From assembly GCA_903919625.1 (NCBI GenBank), contig CAIXIZ010000219.1, forward strand, positions 1 to 10,114: 10,114 nucleotides of DNA, given 5' to 3'. The DNA is from an uncultured Verrucomicrobiota bacterium (GTDB taxonomy: Bacteria > Verrucomicrobiota > Verrucomicrobiia > Opitutales > Opitutaceae). The translations under genes and the position numbers were made by a program. This document shows positions 6,590 through 10,114 of this stretch, in pieces; positions within the stretch are counted from its first letter, which is position 1; every line of letters starts with the position of its first letter. The notes under the pieces were generated by a model. That model did not search any database. It was not told where the DNA came from and saw nothing but the letters and a program-made list of their open reading frames with translations.

Positions 6590-7684
6590 TCACTTGGCCG
6601 CATTGAGGCCGAGCCTGGATTGCCGGGCGTCCCAGTCGGAAAGCTCAACCGAGCCTTCGGGCATTTTTTTCACAAACGCGTCGAGCTCGTCTGCCGTGAC
6701 GAAGATGGGCACCTCGGTTCCGCCCGGCAGGTCGGTGAGCTTCACCCCGCATCCGGGCAGTTGGCCCCCATTGTTCCCCACGCTCAGGCTGACCGAGTGC
6801 AGGCCGGCGGCCATGGCAATTTCAATCCCGTTCCATTTTCCGTAATTGGACAGATCATAGCCGAGCCCGTCGATGACCACGGTGACCGCGCCCCCGGCCT
6901 CCACTTTTAATTTTGCCCGGCCGGGCAGGTAAAAATGGCCGCTGGCGTCGAATTGCTGCGGAGCCTGGCGCATGTCCCATTTCCCGTTCAGCTTCTGCTT
7001 GACGGCCGCACCCCAGACATTCGTGCCATCCGGCACCGTTAAGAAATAAAAGGGAAAGTCCTGGCCGCCGTAGCGCCCCAGCATGCCGCGGTAGAGCGTG
7101 GTGCCGGCCAGATCCACGGCCCGCGGCCCGCCCGCCGGCGCATCCGGGCGGTCGGCGTAGCTGATGCCCGCGATCAGGTCGGAGACGGCCTGGTCGATGC
7201 CCGTGATGGCGCGGTCGCGGTAGCCGCCGGGTTCTCCGGCGGGGGTCTGCTGCAGATAGGCCAGGGCCGTCTGGAGCGAGGCGAGCGACAGCCGCAGGTT
7301 CGGCGCATTGTTCGGGCGGCCGCCGGGGCCAAAAGCGCTGATGCGGGCGTTGATGGCGTCGATCGCGGGCGAAGGTGCAACCGGCTGCGCGTCGAGTTCA
7401 GGATGCGTCGCGACCACGGCGAGGCAACGGGCCACGTCCGCCCTGGCCTTGTCGAGATCGGCGCGCGCCCGCTCGACAAATCCGCCCTTGCTGCCGGGGG
7501 TGGCCTTGCCCATGGCCTCAATGGCCTGGTCGAGGGCGCGCTGCACGCCGGCCAGCTGCCCCGCCACGGCGGGCCGGGCGGACGCGGAGACGGCTGATCG
7601 GACGGGACCGGCGGCCGTGACACAGGCCGCCAGCAAGAGGGCGGTCAGCATGCCCAGGCTGGGGAGGAAGGAGCGGGTTTTCAT
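6590..7684 (-). CDS. Putative lipoprotein with duplicated helical module and beta-rich C-terminal half
   Basis: This is a 364-residue protein of unknown function. The frame extends 22 codons upstream, but the ATG at 7684 gives a clean lipoprotein signal, MKTRSFLPSLGMLTALLLAAC, with lipobox LAAC and lipidation at Cys21. Residues about 44-86 and 134-176 are two copies of a helical module. Each has LA-(G/S)-(V/L)-Q-x-AL near its start and, later, GG-(F/Y)-x-(E/D)-RA followed by (L/I)D-x-A; the second copy resembles a small GG(H/Y)R-x-A-type helical domain seen in many uncharacterised bacterial proteins. From about residue 188 the protein is beta-rich with many Gly, including FDASGHFYLPGRAKLKVEAGG and a VVIDG strand, faintly like PA14 or NPCBM carbohydrate-binding folds (weak inference). 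It ends with a helix (ADELDAFVKK) and a polar tail. It lies 102 bases downstream of the DUF4337 gene on the same strand. Confidence 0.82.
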   Translation of the reverse strand: MKTRSFLPSLGMLTALLLAACVTAAGPVRSAVSASARPAVAGQLAGVQRALDQAIEAMGKATPGSKGGFVERARADLDKARADVARCLAVVATHPELDAQPVAPSPAIDAINARISAFGPGGRPNNAPNLRLSLASLQTALAYLQQTPAGEPGGYRDRAITGIDQAVSDLIAGISYADRPDAPAGGPRAVDLAGTTLYRGMLGRYGGQDFPFYFLTVPDGTNVWGAAVKQKLNGKWDMRQAPQQFDASGHFYLPGRAKLKVEAGGAVTVVIDGLGYDLSNYGKWNGIEIAMAAGLHSVSLSVGNNGGQLPGCGVKLTDLPGGTEVPIFVTADELDAFVKKMPEGSVELSDWDARQSRLGLNAAK

Positions 7685-7767
7685 GTTGGGCGGGGTCGAG
7701 GGGAGGCAAGCCTCCTGATTAAGACGTGCCAGCCGGCCGTTCCATAGCAAATAACACTGTGCCCGCC

Positions 7768-7784
7768 CCGGGCCAATGCCCCGG
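7768..7784 (-). terminator. Weak hairpin after the DUF4337 gene
   Basis: CCGGGC (7768-7773), loop CAAT and GCCCCGG (7778-7784) pair with one bulged base. It overlaps no gene and lies just past the DUF4337 stop, in the spacer before the lipoprotein gene. The stem is short and no U-tract follows, so it may attenuate rather than end transcription, or mean nothing. Confidence 0.28.
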
Positions 7785-7786
7785 CC

Positions 7787-8407
7787 CTAGCTCATCAGAT
7801 AAAACACGCGCAGCATTTGCCCCGTGGCCACGCAGCCGGTGCCCAGGGAGAGCACCCAGAGCCAGCGCTTCTTGACCACCAGGCACATGCCCCCCAAGGC
7901 GATGGCGATCTGAAACAGGGTGATGGCCAGGCCCATGCCGCCGCTTTTTTCACTGAAACCTTTCGGTCCCGTGGCCAGCTTCCAGGCCTGGTCGCGTTCC
8001 GTCTCATAGCCGGTGGCCTTGTCGGTGATCTGCTTTTTTTCGTCGTCGTATTTTTTAATCTTCGCGACCAGAGCGTCCAGCTGCTTCGCCTCGGCCGCCG
8101 CGCCGGGCTGTGTGAGGCGGTCGTGCTCTTCCTCCGCGATGCTTTGCTTGATGCCCTTGGCCTGAAAATAGGCCCACTGGTCGGAGGCGAGGGACTGGTT
8201 ATAGGTCGCCTCGTTCAGCTTTTTGATCGTAGCGGTGGAGTAGCCGCCGCCGCGCTGGGTGGCGACCGCCGCCAGCACGGCGAGGCAGATCATCGAGAGG
8301 GAGACGTATTTCGTCCACGCGTCGCGCTTTTCCTTCTCCTTTTGGGCCTGGTGGTCAGCCTTGATGGCGGCCACCAGCTCTTTGAGTTCGTTCAGATCGT
8401 TGCTCAT
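7787..8407 (-). CDS. DUF4337-type membrane protein
   Basis: This is a 206-residue inner-membrane protein with no known activity. A charged N-terminal helix (KADHQAQKEKEKRDAWTKY) leads into a first membrane segment (about 34-51, SLSMICLAVLAAVAT). Then comes the family's most recognisable stretch, GGGYSTATIKKLNEATYNQSLASDQWAYFQAKGIKQ in short form (residues 53-87: LNEA, ASDQWAYFQAK, IK). A charged, probably coiled-coil region (about 88-142, EEEHDRL, VAKIKKYDDEKKQ) follows. Two closely spaced membrane segments (about 157-178 and 181-203) flank a KKRWLW turn. This layout fits DUF4337 from memory. The coiled coil most likely faces the periplasm or cytoplasm as one block between TM1 and TM2. The start ATG has no Shine-Dalgarno sequence. 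It sits between transketolase and the lipoprotein on one strand; no functional link is evident. Confidence 0.88.
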   Translation of the reverse strand: MSNDLNELKELVAAIKADHQAQKEKEKRDAWTKYVSLSMICLAVLAAVATQRGGGYSTATIKKLNEATYNQSLASDQWAYFQAKGIKQSIAEEEHDRLTQPGAAAEAKQLDALVAKIKKYDDEKKQITDKATGYETERDQAWKLATGPKGFSEKSGGMGLAITLFQIAIALGGMCLVVKKRWLWVLSLGTGCVATGQMLRVFYLMS

Positions 8408-8411
8408 GGTT

Positions 8412-8435
8412 TAAAAGGCGTGTGTCTAAAAGGCG
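8412..8435 (-). promoter_or_regulatory. Direct repeat upstream of the DUF4337 start
   Basis: The nine bases CGCCTTTTA (coding-strand sense) occur twice, at 8427-8435 and 8412-8420, with starts 15 bases apart; the nearer copy ends 4 bases before the ATG. The pair could be an operator or a translational element, or simple duplication. No matching promoter is clear. Confidence 0.25.
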
Positions 8436-8507
8436 CGGGCGGCACCACGCCATAAAAAAATCTGCGGACCTAGCGGCTATATTGTCCTGGTGGAACGCAG
8501 CCGCAAC

Positions 8508-8554
8508 AGGGCAGCCCCGGCGGGCTGCCTCGTCGCCCGGCACTTCGCCAGGGC
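8508..8554 (-). terminator. Tandem hairpins after the transketolase gene
   Basis: In the direction of transcription, the first stem is GCCCTGGC/GCCGGGC (8535-8554, one bulged base, five-base loop), 17 bases past the stop. The second is a perfect 8-bp stem, GGCAGCCC (8510-8517) with GGGCTGCC (8522-8529), and a four-base loop. Neither is followed directly by a T-run; an A7 tract on the + strand (8454-8460) lies about 50 bases further. They probably limit read-through into the DUF4337 gene. Confidence 0.5.
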
Positions 8555-8571
8555 AGGACGGGATGAATCCC

Positions 8572-10114
8572 TCACAGCCCGCGCGCCGCCGCGACCACCG
8601 CGTCAGCGGTGAGGCCAAGCTCCTTGAACACGGTGGCGCCCGGTGCGCTCATGCCGAAACGGTCGATGCCGACGACCTTGCCGTCCAGTCCGGTGTATTG
8701 GTGCCAGAGACCGGTCACGCCGGCCTCGATGGCGACGCGTTTGCGGCAGGATTTGGGCAGCACTTCCTCGCGGTACGCCGCCGGCTGGCGGTTGAAACGC
8801 TCAAAACACGGGACCGAGACCACCCGGGCGCCGTAGCCCAGGATTTTTGCGGCGGCGATGGCGAGCTGGAGCTCACTGCCGGCGGCCAGCAGGATGTGCG
8901 TGAGCGGCCCGGTCTCTTTGACGGCGACATAGGCCCCCTTGAGCACGCCTTCCCGGCGCGTCTGCACCGGGATGTCGTTGAGCAACGGCACGGCCTGGCG
9001 GGTGAGGGCGAGCAGGGTGGGGCCGTCCGTCCGGGCGAGCGCGGCGACAAACGCGCCGGCCGTCTCCTCGGGATCCGCGGGGCGGATCACATCGAAGTTG
9101 GGGATGACCCGGAGGCCGGAAACGGTTTCCACCGGCTGGTGGGTGGGGCCGTCTTCGCCCACCCCGATGGAGTCGTGCGTGTAAATGTAGATGACCGGGA
9201 GCTTCGACAGCGCGGCCAACCGCATCGCGGGCCGGGAGTAGTCGGCAAACACGAGGAAGGTCGCCACACTGGGGCGGAACACCCCGTCGTAGGCGATGCC
9301 GTTGGCGATGGCGGCCATGCCGTGCTCGCGGATGCCGTAGCGGAGATTGCGGGCGCCGCGGTGGGCCGGATCGAAGTCCTGGTCGCTGGCGATATAGTTG
9401 AGCGTGGAGCCATGGAGATCGGCGCTGCCGGAAATGAGCAGGGGCAGGGCGGCGGCGAGCGGCTGGAGCACATCCTTTCCGGCGGCGCGCGTCGCGAGCT
9501 TGGCGTCGGCCGGGAACGCGGGGACGGCGGCGAGCAGGGCGGCGGCATCGGGCGGCAGCCCGGCGGAACCCAGCAGGAGCGCCTTGTCCGGATTGGCCGT
9601 ACGCCAGGCATCGCGGAGCTTGAGCCACTTTTTATAGGTGCGGACGAGCCGCTGCTTGTGGGCGGCGAAATACGCGCGCACCTCTGCGCTCACGAAAAAG
9701 TGTTCGTGGGCGGGCAGGCCCAGGCCGGCGCGGGCGGCGTCGGCAAACTTCGCGCCACCCTCGCCGTGGCCCTTCGAGGTGCCGGCCACTTCGGGGATTC
9801 CCTTGGCGATGATGGTATGCGCGATGATGAGCTGGGGTTTGCCGCTCTTCGACTTTTTCGCCTTGGTGAACGCCTTCAAAAACGCGGCCATGTCGTGGCC
9901 GTCATCCAGGGTCTGCACGTCCCAGCCGATGGCCTTGAACCGGGCGGCCGCGTTCTCGCTCTGGGTCTTGTCGGCCATCGCGTCGAGGGTGACGCGGTTG
10001 GCGTCGTAAATGAGGATCAGGTTGTCGAGTTTCTGGTGGCCGGCGAACGCGACCGCCTCCATGGCCACGCCCTCCTGCATGCAGCCGTCGCCCGCGAGCG
10101 CGACGACATGATAG
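8572..10114 (-). CDS. tkt: Transketolase, N-terminus cut by window edge
   Basis: Transketolase is a thiamine-diphosphate enzyme of the non-oxidative pentose phosphate pathway that moves two-carbon ketol units between sugar phosphates. The visible 513 residues run to TGA at 8572; about 150 N-terminal residues lie beyond the right edge (family about 660-670). In visible numbering, GDGCMQEG at 8-15 with N39 in YDANRVTLD is the ThDP/Mg2+-binding motif. KGHGEGGAKFADAARAGLG starts near 114. YGIREHGMAAIANGIA contains Glu263 of the REHGM motif, which activates the cofactor. DSIGVGEDGPTHQPVE (314-329) is the pyrimidine-domain signature. The C-terminal domain ends in SAPGATVFKELGLTADAVV. The frame is intact. 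DXS and the PDH E1 family are excluded by the REHGM and GPTHQPVE motifs. It is first in a same-strand series of three genes, separated from the next by 164 bases containing hairpins. Confidence 0.97.
   Translation of the reverse strand, partial: YHVVALAGDGCMQEGVAMEAVAFAGHQKLDNLILIYDANRVTLDAMADKTQSENAAARFKAIGWDVQTLDDGHDMAAFLKAFTKAKKSKSGKPQLIIAHTIIAKGIPEVAGTSKGHGEGGAKFADAARAGLGLPAHEHFFVSAEVRAYFAAHKQRLVRTYKKWLKLRDAWRTANPDKALLLGSAGLPPDAAALLAAVPAFPADAKLATRAAGKDVLQPLAAALPLLISGSADLHGSTLNYIASDQDFDPAHRGARNLRYGIREHGMAAIANGIAYDGVFRPSVATFLVFADYSRPAMRLAALSKLPVIYIYTHDSIGVGEDGPTHQPVETVSGLRVIPNFDVIRPADPEETAGAFVAALARTDGPTLLALTRQAVPLLNDIPVQTRREGVLKGAYVAVKETGPLTHILLAAGSELQLAIAAAKILGYGARVVSVPCFERFNRQPAAYREEVLPKSCRKRVAIEAGVTGLWHQYTGLDGKVVGIDRFGMSAPGATVFKELGLTADAVVAAARGL

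Noticed and set aside
7817..8455. A 212-codon plus-strand frame opposite the DUF4337 gene
   Set aside because: It is antisense to a protein with clear membrane segments and family motifs; the Leu/Val-rich reading is the mirror of those segments.
1..10114. A previously undescribed multi-gene system across the window
   Set aside because: The genes are mainly recognisable housekeeping and carbohydrate enzymes on two strands with hairpins between units. Nothing links the left, centre and right parts into one system.

Overview
The window is GC-rich, densely coding bacterial chromosome. The most likely source is a verrucomicrobium of the Opitutaceae type. That is an inference from GC-rich codon use, the style of the transketolase (a GHGEGG / GIREHGM lineage), secreted carbohydrate-active enzymes with Gly/Pro-rich low-complexity segments, and the palindromic repeats between genes. 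No 16S or other decisive marker is present.

Left part (1-2008, + strand): the 3' nine-tenths of prfC (peptide chain release factor 3, start outside the window). A long imperfect inverted repeat follows, then a small conserved hypothetical gene with a TfoX-N-like MFG motif.

Centre (2193-6402, + strand): two closely spaced genes for exported proteins. One is an alpha/beta-hydrolase (esterase type) with a collagen-like Gly-X-Y tail. The other is a 978-residue glycoside hydrolase of family GH2, of the beta-mannosidase / exo-beta-glucosaminidase type. They are 31 bases apart and probably co-transcribed. Together they look like a small polysaccharide-degradation unit in which the esterase removes acyl groups and the GH2 enzyme removes terminal sugars; the substrate cannot be read from sequence.

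Right part (6590-10114, - strand): reading leftwards from the right edge, a transketolase (N-terminus outside the window), a DUF4337-type membrane protein, and a putative lipoprotein with a duplicated helical module and a beta-rich C-terminal half. The GH2 and lipoprotein genes converge on a 187-base spacer with three hairpins. Hairpins also follow the transketolase gene.

No gap without a gene exceeds 190 bases. I see no tRNA, rRNA, CRISPR, insertion sequence, integrase or defence system. The region reads as ordinary core plus carbohydrate-metabolism chromosome. The points worth a second look are the collagen-like tail, the duplicated lipoprotein module, the palindromic spacers, and the absence of Shine-Dalgarno sequences at all five visible starts.
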